Shown piece by piece: positions 51,504 to 62,295 of a stretch of 64,000 bases of DNA. A model generated the notes under the pieces. It did no database searches. It had not been told where the DNA came from and saw only the letters and a list, made by a program, of their open reading frames with translations. Every line of letters begins with the position of its first letter. The first letter of the stretch is position 1. Source of the DNA: Vitrella brassicaformis (taxonomy: Eukaryota > Sar > Vitrellaceae); the NCBI GenBank assembly GCA_001179505.1, contig CDMY01001019.1, positions 70,717-134,716 of the forward strand, written 5' to 3'. Both the position numbers and the translations under genes were made by a program.

Positions 51504-52641
51504 ATGGTTACGGCCATTCGCGCTTCGCTGGTCGCTCTCTTCGTCTTGTCTGCGGCGGCGGGCAGCATTAGCAGCCCCAAGGATGGCAGCGGCAGCAATG
51601 CCACGGTAAGCCTTTTGCAATGGACACTTAAGCACGTGTGGTAGTAGTAATGTAACGTACATCCATCCGTGTGCTGCATGAATTCGCCGACCTCGCGTGC
51701 ATGTGTGCATCCTTTGCGCACCGGTGCAGGTTCTGGGTCGGTCCGTGGAAGTGTCCGTGGATGGCCCAACTGATGGCCCCGTCGTCAATGCCCCCGTCGT
51801 CACCATTGACGACCTTGAGGACTGGGAAGACATGGAGGAAATCAAACCCGAGGAGCTGAATTGCGTCGTCATTCCCTCTGAGAGCGACGTGCTTAAAGCC
51901 GTCCCCGTCATCGAGGGTGAGTGAGTACTTTAGACACGCTTTTGACGCACACGTTTGCAACATTTGTATGCGCGTAGAGATTGGGAAACCCCAGGACCTC
52001 AAGCCCGTCCACTTGAAAAAGACAAAGAGCGGGTTCCTGGCAGGCATCAAGTGGTTCGGGCACAAGCTGCTGGCGCCCAAAAAGAAGATCTGCCGCGAAG
52101 CCAAGAAACGGGCGTGCAAGGTCTCCACTGCAACCTCCTCTTGCGTGCAGATGAGGTTCTTTGTCCGGTGTTCACGCGTGTGCGGGTGTGTCGTGTGTAT
52201 ACGTCAGAGGCTGCTAAAGGACCCCGCCAAAGTGAAAGAGCTTGAGGAGCAACTGAAGAAAATCACCGGTGCCGACGACCTCGAGGTGCAGTCCATGACA
52301 GCACCCAACCAGGAGGAGCCCTGCAAGCTGCTTTTGAGCGTGTCAACCAGGCATGAGGAGCTGGCCAGCAAGTACATACTCGATAACTTACCACCACACA
52401 TACGCGCGCATCATGTACGTATGCACCTGCTTCTTCGTTCACAGAGCGGCTCGGATCCAAGCAGAGTGGTGCCCCCTCTTTCACCCAGACGCACGGGCAT
52501 CTTCCCCTCCACTTCGACGGAAACGCCACACACATCACCACCACATCCACGGGGTTCGAAATCCTGCTCGCCATCGGAATCGTGATCCTCATCTGTCTGA
52601 TCTTCGGGGGTTGGAAGGAAGATGAGGGGAAATTTGTTTAG
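51504..52641 (+). CDS. Type I membrane orphan protein (262 aa)
   Basis: Exons 51504-51605, 51730-51916, 51978-52120, 52208-52367 and 52445-52641. The signal peptide is MVTAIRASLVALFVLSAAAG. An acidic luminal segment follows (TIDDLEDWEDMEEIKPEEL), then a basic region with KKTKSGFLAGIKWFGHKLL, a helical stretch (KVKELEEQLKKITG), and one TM helix near the end (FEILLAIGIVILICLIFGG) with a short acidic tail. The join 52368-52444 is a GC-AG intron (CCA|GCAAGT); only this donor brings the TM exon into frame. The stop is TAG 52639-52641. Alternatively a donor just before it links to an exon at 52807-53009. No family recognised. Confidence 0.6.
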
Positions 52642-53854
52642 TGAGACAAGGAAGACTCCAGACAAGCATCGACTCGACGAGCAATACGGGATGCGCATGC
52701 GCACGCGTGTGTGTGTGTGTGTTTCTTTTTTTTCCGTCGTTTCTTTTTTTCTGCGGTGTCGCCTCGTCTCTGCCTGACGTGTGTGGGGTTCTGTTTGTCT
52801 GACAGGAGGACAAAATCGTTGCAAAGATGAACGAAGAGACGCAGATTTGGCACGAGAGGAAGAAATCACGGATCCAAACTCCCCCGCCCCGCCAGACAAG
52901 ATGGGATCGACATCATTTATACACGACAACACACACAGCCAACACATATCAAGGCGACACCCATCAAGCCAACACACTAAGAGCTGAGCCAGTCCGTCGA
53001 CTCACTTGAATGCCGCTGCGGTCAGCCTCCCTACTCGAGAAGCTAGCTGACCTGCTCGATGGCGAAAACACCAACGTGCTCATCATTGCAGTTTGAGTGA
53101 GCATATTACCATTCTACTGCGTGTAGACAGAGGGTGCGCACGTTGGCGACATACAGACGCCGCCCCTTATTATCCTAATGGGTGCAGACAGAGAGACAGA
53201 CAGGCAGACAGACAGACAGACAGAAAAGGAAGGGAAAAGAGTCTGTCTTTCTCTCATAAATGAATTGAACTACTTGGCCCATGACTGATGTGTGTCGTGT
53301 CACGGTGTCCCGTCCGCCCCCATCCCCCATGTGACTGGCACGAATGCGCGTGTGCCTGTTGATCTGTCACTGAAAGCAGCTCGCTGCTTTCGAGCACACT
53401 GACTGACCAGTCGACACCCACACACAGGACAAACGAGTCGCAACGATACACGACACAACACAACAGAACAGAACACGACGCTTCACGACATGTACGTACA
53501 AACACGTCCCTCTCCCTCTCTCTGCAGGCAAGCAGGCAGTCGTGCGTGTCATGCACAGAAGACCACAGGCAATACACACGCACGAAAAAATACATTGAGA
53601 CACCATGCACCAAAAATACGGTGTCTGGTAACACTGCCAACACTGTCACGTACGTAAGAGCTAGAGCACATAGGTACCAGACTATGCTATGCTGGTGGGG
53701 CTGCAGGAGTGATGTGTATGTGCATGTGCATCTGTATGTCTGTGTCTGCTAGATAGATGTGCGTCTCCGCTATCATATCCACTATCGGAATGCCTTTCAC
53801 AATTGGCCTTTCATCTATCTATCTTGGTGCAGTGATCTGTGTGTCTGTCTCTGT

Positions 53855-54003
53855 GCGTTTCTGTCTGCCTGCTGTCTTGCCTTGACGTACCTCTCGTCTC
53901 AGTGTCTTGCGGCATTTTTGGCGCGATGTACGAGGGGATTTTTTCAAGGACGCACGGCGTTTCTGTCTGCCTGCTGTCTTGCCTTGACGTACCTCTCGTC
54001 TCA
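53855..54003 (+). repeat. 47-bp perfect direct repeat, 102-bp period
   Basis: 53855-53901 and 53957-54003 are identical (both start GCGTTTCTGTCTGCCTGCTG). The 55 bp between them are unrelated. It is not a microsatellite and not coding. Confidence 0.9.
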
Positions 54004-54385
54004 AATGTGACTGACTGATTTGCATGGCAATCAATTTGTGTTTATTCATTGGCTGGACTGCAATGAACGAGTGACTGTGGCTGCCTGTGTGTGTGTCTCT
54101 CTTAGAACTGCCCTGCGCATACTGAAACTGTCTGTGTGTGTGTGTGTGTGAATGCCTGCCTGGTTCTGGATGACTTAAAGAAAGACAGACAGCTGCAGCT
54201 GCACAGCTGAACGAATGTATGTGTGATGGATTGAGTGATGCATGCGGGGATTTATTGGAAAAGAAAAGGATGGATCTGTCCATGCGGCCTCCCGGCAGAC
54301 AGTGACACTCAATCTTTTCTATTCAATTATTGCCCGTCAAATCTCTGAAATTGCTCTGGGACTTTGAAACCCCCACAGGCGATTT

Positions 54386-54432
54386 ACCTCGAACCCTTAT
54401 GCGAGCTTATGGCGAGCATAAGGGTTCAAGGT
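54386..54432. repeat. Hairpin-forming inverted repeat
   Basis: The arms GAACCCTTATGC (54391-54402) and GCATAAGGGTTC (54416-54427) are perfect complements. They extend outward to 17 bp with one mismatch (ACCT/AGGT ends), around a 13-nt loop that itself contains GCTTATGGCGA. Confidence 0.85.
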
Positions 54433-54599
54433 ACGAGCGCCTTTATATACAACGACCGACGGCGGGCAGAGACTTGACAACACAAAGAGGGCACTTGTGG
54501 CCGATTCGGTCACTTGCAGGTCCAGCACGCACACACCGCCCACACACACCCACGGAAGAAATGCACACACACAACCAGCCAACCAGCCAACCGTCCCTC

Positions 54600-55504
54600 T
54601 CATGTCTTGACGAGCTTGACGAGTAGGAAGTCGACGAAAGCCGAGTACCAACATGACACTGAGGCCGCAGACACACACACGAGCAGGGCTTCTTGTTGCT
54701 GTTGTACCTTCATTCACTCACTGCCTCCGGTCGTGTGGTGTCGTGTGGCTGTCTGTCACCTTTACTGACGCTCTGCACTGTCCAAAGGCCCTCGTCGCGC
54801 ATCTTGGCTTCGAACCTCCCCAGCTCAAAGGGCTCACCCAGATAATAAACGTACTTGCTGAACAGCTAGACACACGCAGATAGACAGACAACACCGCACA
54901 CACAATCCATCCATCCAGCTTTGTGTGTATCGCCCACATCGCCCACGTGTCTACCCCTCTGACGCCTCTGGCGACTCTCGGGAGCAGTCGGTCGGTGTAG
55001 GCGGCATTGCACACGATCAGCGGCGCCTCCCTCTTGATCCACGGTGCCCTTCCCAGGGCCTCGAAGATGTCACCGGGCAGTAGCACGATGGTCGTCACTA
55101 TCAGCACCGCATCGAAAGACGTCCCTTCGGGCGGTGACCAACTGAGAATGTCCCCCTGGACCGCCCGAATGTTGTCAGCAAGACCGGCAGCGGCACAGCG
55201 CTCTCGCAGCCTCTCAAGCGCAGCCTGCAGCGGAGAAACACACACGCAACAGACAGACAAGTCATTCATTGATCGGTGTCTGGTGCGTCGCCTGCTTTGC
55301 ATGTTGGCTGACTTGGTCCAGATCCAGGCACCAGAGTGAGAGGTCCTTTTGTCTGATGTCGTCAGCCAGCTGCACCAGTGCGTATCCCTCCCCGGAGCCG
55401 ACATCGAGCACCCTGGCGCCTTGTGGGAGCTCCGCCAGCACTCGGCGATAGAGGCTGGTGGTCTCCGGGCCAGCTATGAACAAGTTGTACACCAATCCTG
55501 CCAT
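54600..55504 (-). CDS. Class I SAM-dependent methyltransferase (217 aa)
   Basis: Exons 55504-55313, 55224-54955, 54853-54770 and 54707-54600, all in phase 0. Motif I is ARVLDVGSGEGYALVQLA, motif II is LWCLDLDQ, then a NIRAVQGDILSW motif and FDAVLIVTTIVLLP for the post-I region. The N-terminal MAGLVYNLFIAGPETTSLYR and the C-terminal CWYSAFVDFLLVKLVK are hydrophobic, suggesting membrane association or a lipid-like substrate. Substrate unknown. The acceptors at 54854 and 54708 were chosen because other choices cause stops. Confidence 0.75.
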
Positions 55505-55726
55505 GATAGGAACAGCAAAGTCCTCTCAGTGAACCGCCGCTTCTTCGGGCTTGCCCTCCCAGCTCGCAGTCTCAGGCTGCGGTGCGCAATCTGGGTGAAA
55601 TGGAGCCCCACGTGAGCACGACTGGTGGCATTTATCCCAAGTAGTTCATCCAATGCATGGCACACACAATCAATGGCATTCTGTTGCCTGCCTGTCCTGT
55701 CTGTCCCACATGATTGATGCCTGCAG

Positions 55727-56287
55727 GAATGTGCGTGTGTGGAGCGATGCACACTGGAAGGTAACGCAATGCATTGGTAGTACACACACTACTCCACACA
55801 TCGCCGGTTGGCATGTCTGACTGCCTGTCTGTCTGTCTGTCTGTGTGTCTGTCCTGGGGTGAAGTTGTTCGCTGAGAGGCATCTCGATATGCCGGACTAC
55901 GGGCCCACCCTGGCTAAGAACCTCAAAGGCGCCCAGATACATCTGCTCAGACAGCAGGTACTGTACGACACAAATAAACAAAGAAAGGAATGCAGCGCCC
56001 CCAATGCATTCATTCTTCATCGTGGACTGCACTGCCTCTGTGGCCTCACCTCAATCATACAATTAATGTGTACACGGCAGGACTTGAGCAAGATGGGCAT
56101 CGAGCAGTTCGACCACCAGAAGGTCATCATGCACGAGATTCGGCTTGTTGTGAGCGGCGAGCATCCCGCGCAGCAGCACCCACTCGGCGGTGGACAAGTC
56201 CCGTACGAGCACCATCACGACGACGATCAGCAGGAGGTGTGGCAGGAAGAAGACGACGAACAGCCAGACGCCATCGAGGAAGGATAG
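55727..56287 (+). CDS. SAM (sterile alpha motif) domain protein, 5' end unresolved
   Basis: Exons 55727-55760, 55865-55957 and 56081-56287. The joined frame reads VRVWSDAHWKLFAERHLDMP, then YGPTLAKNLKGAQIHLLRQQ and DLSKMGIEQFDHQKVIMHEI. This is the five-helix SAM pattern with the G-x-x-L-L and D-L-x-x-M-G-I landmarks. SAM domains polymerise or pair with other SAM domains in signalling scaffolds. An acidic/His/Gln-rich tail follows, with stop TAG 56285-56287. The antisense frame looks hydrophobic, but the SAM match decides the strand. The first exon (near 55560-55615) is not resolved. The stop lies 22 bp from the stop of the converging gene. Confidence 0.65.
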
Positions 56288-56309
56288 GGAGAGGATGATA
56301 CAATTTGTC

Positions 56310-57363
56310 CTAGTCTTCTTCATCGATGTCTCCTGCTGCTGTCCTGGTGCTGTATTTGCTCCTGCTGCCGCCACTGCTGGCCACCGATCGTGGCCTGCTG
56401 CTACTGCTACTGCTGGTGGTCGTTGTGGTGCCGGGTTTGATGCCCAGGGGGATGATGGTGACTTGATGAAACTCATCCTGAAACACAGAGAGAGAGAGAG
56501 AGAGGCAAGAGGTACCGAACATTACGATACGTCAACGTGTGCATCTTGATGGGTCGAGCCCCTCCCTCACTCGGTGGTAGAGGTTTATCATTTGGAAAGT
56601 CTTCTTGACGACGTCCTTCTCCCTCTCGCGCACCAAGGCCTGCTTGCAACACACACACACGCACACCCACGCCAAGACGGGCAATCAAGGTTATGCAATG
56701 GTGTGCGGTGCTGTGCTCTGCTGTCGCGAATTGTGTTGACTGACCTTGGCCTGCTGTTTGAAGCTTCGCGAGTGGATGAGTGCCAGTGTGGTATAGGCGT
56801 CAAAGAAGGGCTGAGGGTTGTAGGCCAGCCTCAGGGACGGGTCCACCACCTCATCCAGCCACCTGAGCAGCCATGTATCAGGCACTATGACGGGCGACAT
56901 GAACGGCAATCACGTACCTTCTCTTCAGCTCACGCAGTGCCCTGCACTCAAAGGCCACCCCCACGGCAAGCACGTCGGCCTCGCGGATGTGCGACGCCTG
57001 CCAGACAGACATGGGAAGGTCTGCCACTCACCCGTCGTGTGTGTGCCTCGCCGGCCTCTCGCCTGACCTTTTCGACTGTGACTGATCGGACGGAGCAACT
57101 CGACGGCTGCACCTGCGACGCACAGGCCTGCAGCCTGGCGAGCTCCGCCTTGGGCACTGCAGCGCGCCACGCACACAGAGGCAGGGTAGGTGTAGGCTAT
57201 GCGTGCGCGCCGCACCAATCGGTCAATCCAACAAACCATCATATCATGGGGCACGCAAGCGGCGAGTGTGTGCAGTGCAGTGCACGGTAGGTACCATTTG
57301 TGAGGCAAACGATTCGAAGGTCCTCCTGTGCCACACGTTGAAACAACCTGCACACACTCACAG

Positions 57364-57400
<37 letters not shown>

Positions 57401-57833
57401 ACTGTAGAAGGCTATAATTTTCGTAGCTCCGCTCCGCTGCCCACCATTCGTCCGGGATGGCTCGCGAGAGGTCCCACAGGCCTTGTGTGTCCGCAGGGGC
57501 GAGGGGCACGTATGCCCGAGGGATCGCCTTTGGCTTGGCGTGTTTGACCTCGCCCTTGGTCTTGCCGCCCCTGAAGATGAGTTGGTTGGGCACCGCCAGC
57601 ACATCGATGCCGCTGCGGGGGTCAAAGGGGTCTATCTTGTGACGCGCAAGGCCGATGACGCGTTTGACAAGCGCAAGCTGAATCGGACGACGCACCAGCT
57701 TCGACGGCATGATCACACTGCAGGCTGGAGTGCCATCCTGGCAGGCACCGGAAGGGAGCCGACCTGCACACAAAAACCGGACCAACCGTCGCAGACAGAC
57801 AGACAGACACAGGTGAATGAGTGAATGACATGA

Positions 57834-57864
<31 letters not shown>

Positions 57865-58027
57865 TGTCGTCTTGCTGGCTGACTGCGACGCTCCTCAGGC
57901 AGGCTGCCTGCTTCCCCAGGGGGGCATCATCGCAGGCACAGACGTCGCCGCAGATCTTGGGCTTTGCTCGGGATGGCTGCACATTCTTTGCTTCCAACAT
58001 TGTCGCGAGCCCAACGCAGCCCATCAT
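56310..58027 (-). CDS. Orphan conserved-looking protein (337 aa)
   Basis: Eight exons: 58027-57884, 57737-57445, 57347-57295, 57156-57068, 56997-56918, 56862-56745, 56639-56571 and 56477-56310, all in phase. The central part is dense and folded in character (LALVKRVIGLARHKIDPFDP, AIPRAYVPLAPADTQGLWDL, DLRIVCLTNVPKAELARLQA, ADVLAVGVAFECRALRELKR, PQPFFDAYTTLALIHSRSFK). The tail is Thr/Ser-rich and acidic. The start could be MMGC or MGC, the latter a possible acylation signal. No family recognised. A (GA)n tract (57367-57399) lies in the intron before exon 57347-57295. Confidence 0.6.
57367..57399 (+). repeat. (GA)n microsatellite in intron
   Basis: GA dinucleotide run; on the coding (minus) strand it is (TC)n just upstream of the acceptor at 57348, acting as polypyrimidine tract. 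Confidence 0.9.
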
Positions 58028-58305
58028 GAGAATCAATCAATCTTCGTGATTCGCTCTCCCAGTGCGAGCTAGACTTCTTTTCCTTCGCTGCTCGCGTTTG
58101 TCTCCCTCGGGAGTGTCGTCTTGAGCGTCGCTCAGGCGTCGTCGGGCAGAAATGCGTAGCTGGAATGTGCGTCGCCGTCGGGTCGACTGACTGCTCACTG
58201 GCTGACTGACGCGAGCGTGGTGAAGGACGGTACGGTACTTACGCCATTGCGGTCCGCACGTTGACCTGAAGTGCCACCCACCTACCCACCCAATCGAGTC
58301 GGCCG

Positions 58306-59753
58306 ATGAAGCAGCGGAGTCGCGAGCGTCCTCCAGACGAGGACAGCGTCTACCCGGGTGTGGCGTCCAACACTGCTGCCAACCTCAGCCAGGTCCACAA
58401 CCACAAGTCTGGTGGCACTCAGCCGTCGTCTTCAGAGACCGGCACCTCCACGGACTCCTCGACGGCCAACAAGGACGGCCGTGACTGCGAGAGCGACGAG
58501 CCGTGTGACCGGGACGGCGTCCTCGTGGCGCCCCTGCCCATCCCCCCTCCCTCCCCCTCCCCGTCCCCCAACAGTGGACCCTCACAGCACAGCGGATCCC
58601 TGTCAGTGATGCAACAACCCCACCACCCGTGGCCGTCATCCCTGCTCATGCATCCCGGGGAGTCGGTCAAGTCGTCCAGGCCGCCGCCGTCCAACGCCTC
58701 CACGGGCAGCAGCAGCGACGGCCTCTCCACCTCAACAGCGTGTTGCCAGGATCACCCGCGGCACAGCAGGGAGCGCGACGAGCCCAAGAAGCGAGGAGGT
58801 GCCATCATTTTTGCCAAACCTGGGGCCACCGACAGACGTCAAGGTGCTGCCGCTGTGACGTCCGACCATAGCAGGGGCGGTGGCGGGGGGGAGAGCGATC
58901 AGCAGGGTGGTGGGAGTGGTGTGCAGGATGGTGAGGGGGGGTCGATGTGTGGCGTTCGCATTTTGTTGGTGACGAATAAGAAGAAGGACCTGTGGATTCT
59001 GCCCAGTGGGACTTTCGAAGACAGGGACGTCACCATGGAAAACTGTGCAGGTGGGTGAGGTGGGCAGGGAGGGAGGGAGCGAGGGAGACGGCTGGTCTGG
59101 GTTCACTGCACTGCATTCATTCGGTGCACCTATTCGCTACATTCACTGTCTGTGTGTGGCTATGCGTGTGCGCGCGTGTTGGTGGTCAGTTCGTGAGATA
59201 TACGAGGAGGCGGGTGTTCGGTGTTGCGTCCTGGCCGACCTGGGCGAGTACACGGCGTCCGACAATGTTCGTCCGCACCACCAGTCCACACTAACACGAC
59301 TACCTCGCACATTTGGTCAAGGGGTCCACGTGTGCGCGTTTGTGTCTGTGTGTCAGCGGAGCGTGACGACCTATTTTTTGGTTCGGTGTGAGGAGGAATT
59401 GGCCGAATGGCCGGAAATGGACCAGAGGTACGTCAGCTAGCCAGCTCGTTTGGCTGCCAGCCAGCCAGCCAGCCAGAATGGCTGGCATGGGCGTACAATC
59501 CATCCATCCATCCATCCATCCATCATTTATCCATGGGTATGTCTGTCTGTCGATCTGCAGGGACCGGATGTGGGTGGAGGTGTCCGAGGCATGTGAGCAC
59601 CTCAAACGCGACGTCGACCTCAGGGTCAGCAGAGAGAAGAGGGGGCGAGAGAGAAGAGGGGCAGCGGGGGACAGAGGGGCAGGGAGGAGTATGAGACCCA
59701 ATGCGCCAGACTGATCTCAGATGGGCGTCACTTTCTGTCTGTCTTTCCGTGTG

Positions 59754-59784
<31 letters not shown>

Positions 59785-59987
59785 AACAGGCATTTGAGCA
59801 TGCGCGCAAGATCTACCAGTCCCTGCCGCTGCGGTCAGTAGGCACATCACGGTGTTTGGACATATCGCAAGACTGCATTGTCTGTCTGTCTGTCTGTGCT
59901 TCTGCACACAGGAGCGACGTGCCGTGCCACCCTGGGCCCCCTTGCAGCCCGGCGCAGCGCAAGACCACCACATGCCCGTCTTCATAG
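58306..59987 (+). CDS. Nudix hydrolase of the diphosphoinositol-polyphosphate phosphohydrolase (DIPP) type
   Basis: Exons 58306-59050, 59190-(59270 or 59333), 59357-59428, 59561-59624, 59790-59833 and 59912-59987. A long Ser/Pro/Gly-rich N-terminal extension (about 215 residues) precedes the catalytic core. In the core, LWILPSGTFEDRDVTMENCA leads to VREIYEEAGVR, the Nudix box, and then TTYFLVRCEEELAEWPEMDQ plus RMWVEVSEACEHL, the DIPP-like second half. DIPPs hydrolyse inositol pyrophosphates and diadenosine polyphosphates. The REIYEEAG catalytic helix is intact, but the spacing from the first Gly is one residue longer than usual and the upstream Glu is Val. The core is a late addition to a disordered region; divergent neighbour at 278 bp. 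Confidence 0.82.
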
Positions 59988-62295
59988 CCATAGCCACGCC
60001 CATGCAGACGGACACATCCATCCATCCATCAACCGTTCCTTGGCTGGCTGGCTGCCTGTCTGTCTGTCTGTGGATACGTATCTGTGTTTGGATGGATGGA
60101 TGGAGTGAGTGAGTGAGTTGCCGTCTGCTTTTCGCTTTTCTCTCTGAAGCCTGCATGTGCCGCCTCGCCTCGCCTCGCCTCGCCGACACACATGACATCA
60201 CATGACATGATGATGATGATGATACGATAAGGGGCGCGCGTACATCCGTGGATTGCATCGATGCTCATGGCTACACACCTGCAGCATAGCATACACACAC
60301 ATGACATGCCTGAATGCATCCCTTCTTCTAGGCTTTGCTCCCTTACTGATGGATGCCTGCTTTCAGCGGGCGGGCCTGTGTGTGTCTGCCTGCCTCTCTC
60401 CCGGTTGCCTCACCCTCTCTCTCCCTCTGCCTTACCGTCTCTCTCCCTCTCTCCCTCTCTCCCTCTCTCTGTGTGGGTGTGTTGTGGGTGCCAGTGTCGT
60501 GTTGTGCAAGCAGTGGGTGAGCGAGTTAGCCAGCCAGCCAGCCGACACAAGGAGGGTTTTTGGTTGTCCATCCTCCCCCTTTGCCCCTTTTCCCCTTTCC
60601 CCCTCCCTCCCTCCCTCCCTCCCTCTCTCCCTCGTTCAGTCGGAATCTTTTTCCTCGTGCAGCCCGACCCTTGCTATGCGTTTGCTACCACATGCTCACT
60701 TTGAGATTGTTGCCGGTCAGCCAAGCCAAGCCACCCTCTTCTGCATGAGTCGTGTGCGTGAGTGAGCGTGATGTGAGCTTGTCGTGTCTGTGGGTGGGTG
60801 TCCTGCCGTCTTTTGTTTGTTCTTTCCTTCTGTTTCTGTGCTGGTCGGTTTGTAGCACACCCACACCTGCCCACCCACGCACGCATCCATCCCCATCTCG
60901 CCCGCCCTAGCTTGTTTTAAGGCACACCACCAGCACGCACACAGGCAGACAGACAGACAGACAGACAGATGACGGGAGAGTTCATGTTCAGTTCACTCCT
61001 GTGGGCATGGCATGCCTTGTGCCCCCCCTTTCACTCACTGCCTCTCCACCTTTCTTTTTTGTCTCTTTCTGCTTTCTGTGTGGTGCTTGTGCGAGCCTCC
61101 CTCCCTCCCACTCAACGCCCGTCAAGCCCGCTCACCGGTTGGCCCAGAGGCGTCCATCCATTCCTGCATACCACGGGTGTGTGTGTGTGGATGGATGCCT
61201 TCATGGAGAGATAGTACAGTCTACTATCAGTCAGGCCGGCCAGATGGTGTGCCTCGGATGGGCTGGGCTGGCGGGCCAACACAGACAGGGAGGGAGGGAG
61301 GGAGGGACGAGTGGCAGAGAGAGGCCTTTAAATGCTTTCAAGGAAGGAAAAGGTGGGGGGCTGGAGGGATGCGGACGGACTCGCCTGTGAGTGAGGTTTG
61401 CGCTGCAGAATGACACGCATATCGTTCACAGCGGGCGGGCGATGCTGGCGGAGTACATTGAGGGGGGAGGGAGGGAGGGAGGGAGGGAGGTCAGGGAGTG
61501 ACGGGAACAAGGGACGGAGCGCCGCTGACAACGCACACCACTCACTCGACGCGTGTGATTGATTTCATCAATGGGTGGAGGGCGTGTGCGTGGGATGGGT
61601 GGTGAGAGAGTGAGTCAGTGATCGTGTGTCGCCGGGTCGCTAAGGTGGGTGGATGGATGGATGTATGTGTGGTGGAGTGGTCGTCTTCCTGCCTTTCTGC
61701 CTCCCTCTCGTCTGTTCACGCTATGTGGCGTTTAAAGCAGGGGTGCATGTTGGGTGTGTGGGGCGGGGTGCGGGGTGGGTGCATGGGCGGATGCTTTGGT
61801 GTGTCAGTTACCTTCCACCCACCACCCACCCACCCATCCCCCTTTCTGCCTATTGTTTCCTCTCCTTACTCTACGTGGTTGGCGGTCGGTATACGTGTGT
61901 GAGCATGTGTGTGTGTGTGCGTGTGTGTGCGTGTGTGCTGCTTGTTGGTTGGCTGGTTGGTTGTTTGGCTAAGCGGGGCTGACAGACATGAATGACGTCA
62001 TGCCATGACATGATGTGATATGAGTGTGTGTGTGTGTGCGTGTGTGTGAGAGAGTGTGAGTGAGTGGGCAAGATGACTGACTGACAGACGACAGATCGAC
62101 GAGCAAAGAGACATTCCCGCGAAGGAGGAAGAGATGAATGAATGAAGGATTTGTCCATAACCAATCCACGGGAAGCAGACAGACAGACAGACACGTACGC
62201 CAAGTCGCAAGGCCTCGAAAGAAAGGCCCCACTCACTACTCACAGCCCAAGCCAACACGACCTGACCCAATCGCGTCCGTCCCATAAGGCATCAG
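59988..62295. other. 2.3-kb spacer between converging genes; microsatellites only
   Basis: Contains (TGTC)n at 60056-60071, CCTCG repeats at 60165-60182, (CCCT/CTCC)n at 60420-60470 and 60600-60632, (GACA)n at 60944-60967, and GGGA repeats at 61288-61305 and 61460-61490. Long frames are repeat-derived with biased composition. I find no splice-supported gene. Confidence 0.6.

Larger units (their letters stand above)
53010..54599. other. Gene-poor stretch with a 47-bp direct repeat and a long hairpin
   Basis: About 1.6 kb with no splice-supported coding sequence. It holds (GACA)n at 53188-53224, a 47-bp direct repeat and an inverted repeat at 54386-54432, both listed separately. Confidence 0.6.

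Noticed and set aside
53754-54010. Plus-strand frame containing duplicated peptide LSACCLALTYLSSQ
   Set aside because: The duplication reflects the 47-bp DNA repeat; the frame has no other coding features.
56063-56476. Minus-strand frame with a strong TM-like segment
   Set aside because: The plus strand encodes a SAM-domain core with consistent splice phases; the hydrophobic reading is its complement.
60261-60704. Pro/Ser/Leu-rich plus-strand frames downstream of the Nudix gene
   Set aside because: Open because of CT/CCCT microsatellites; no stop-to-splice structure.
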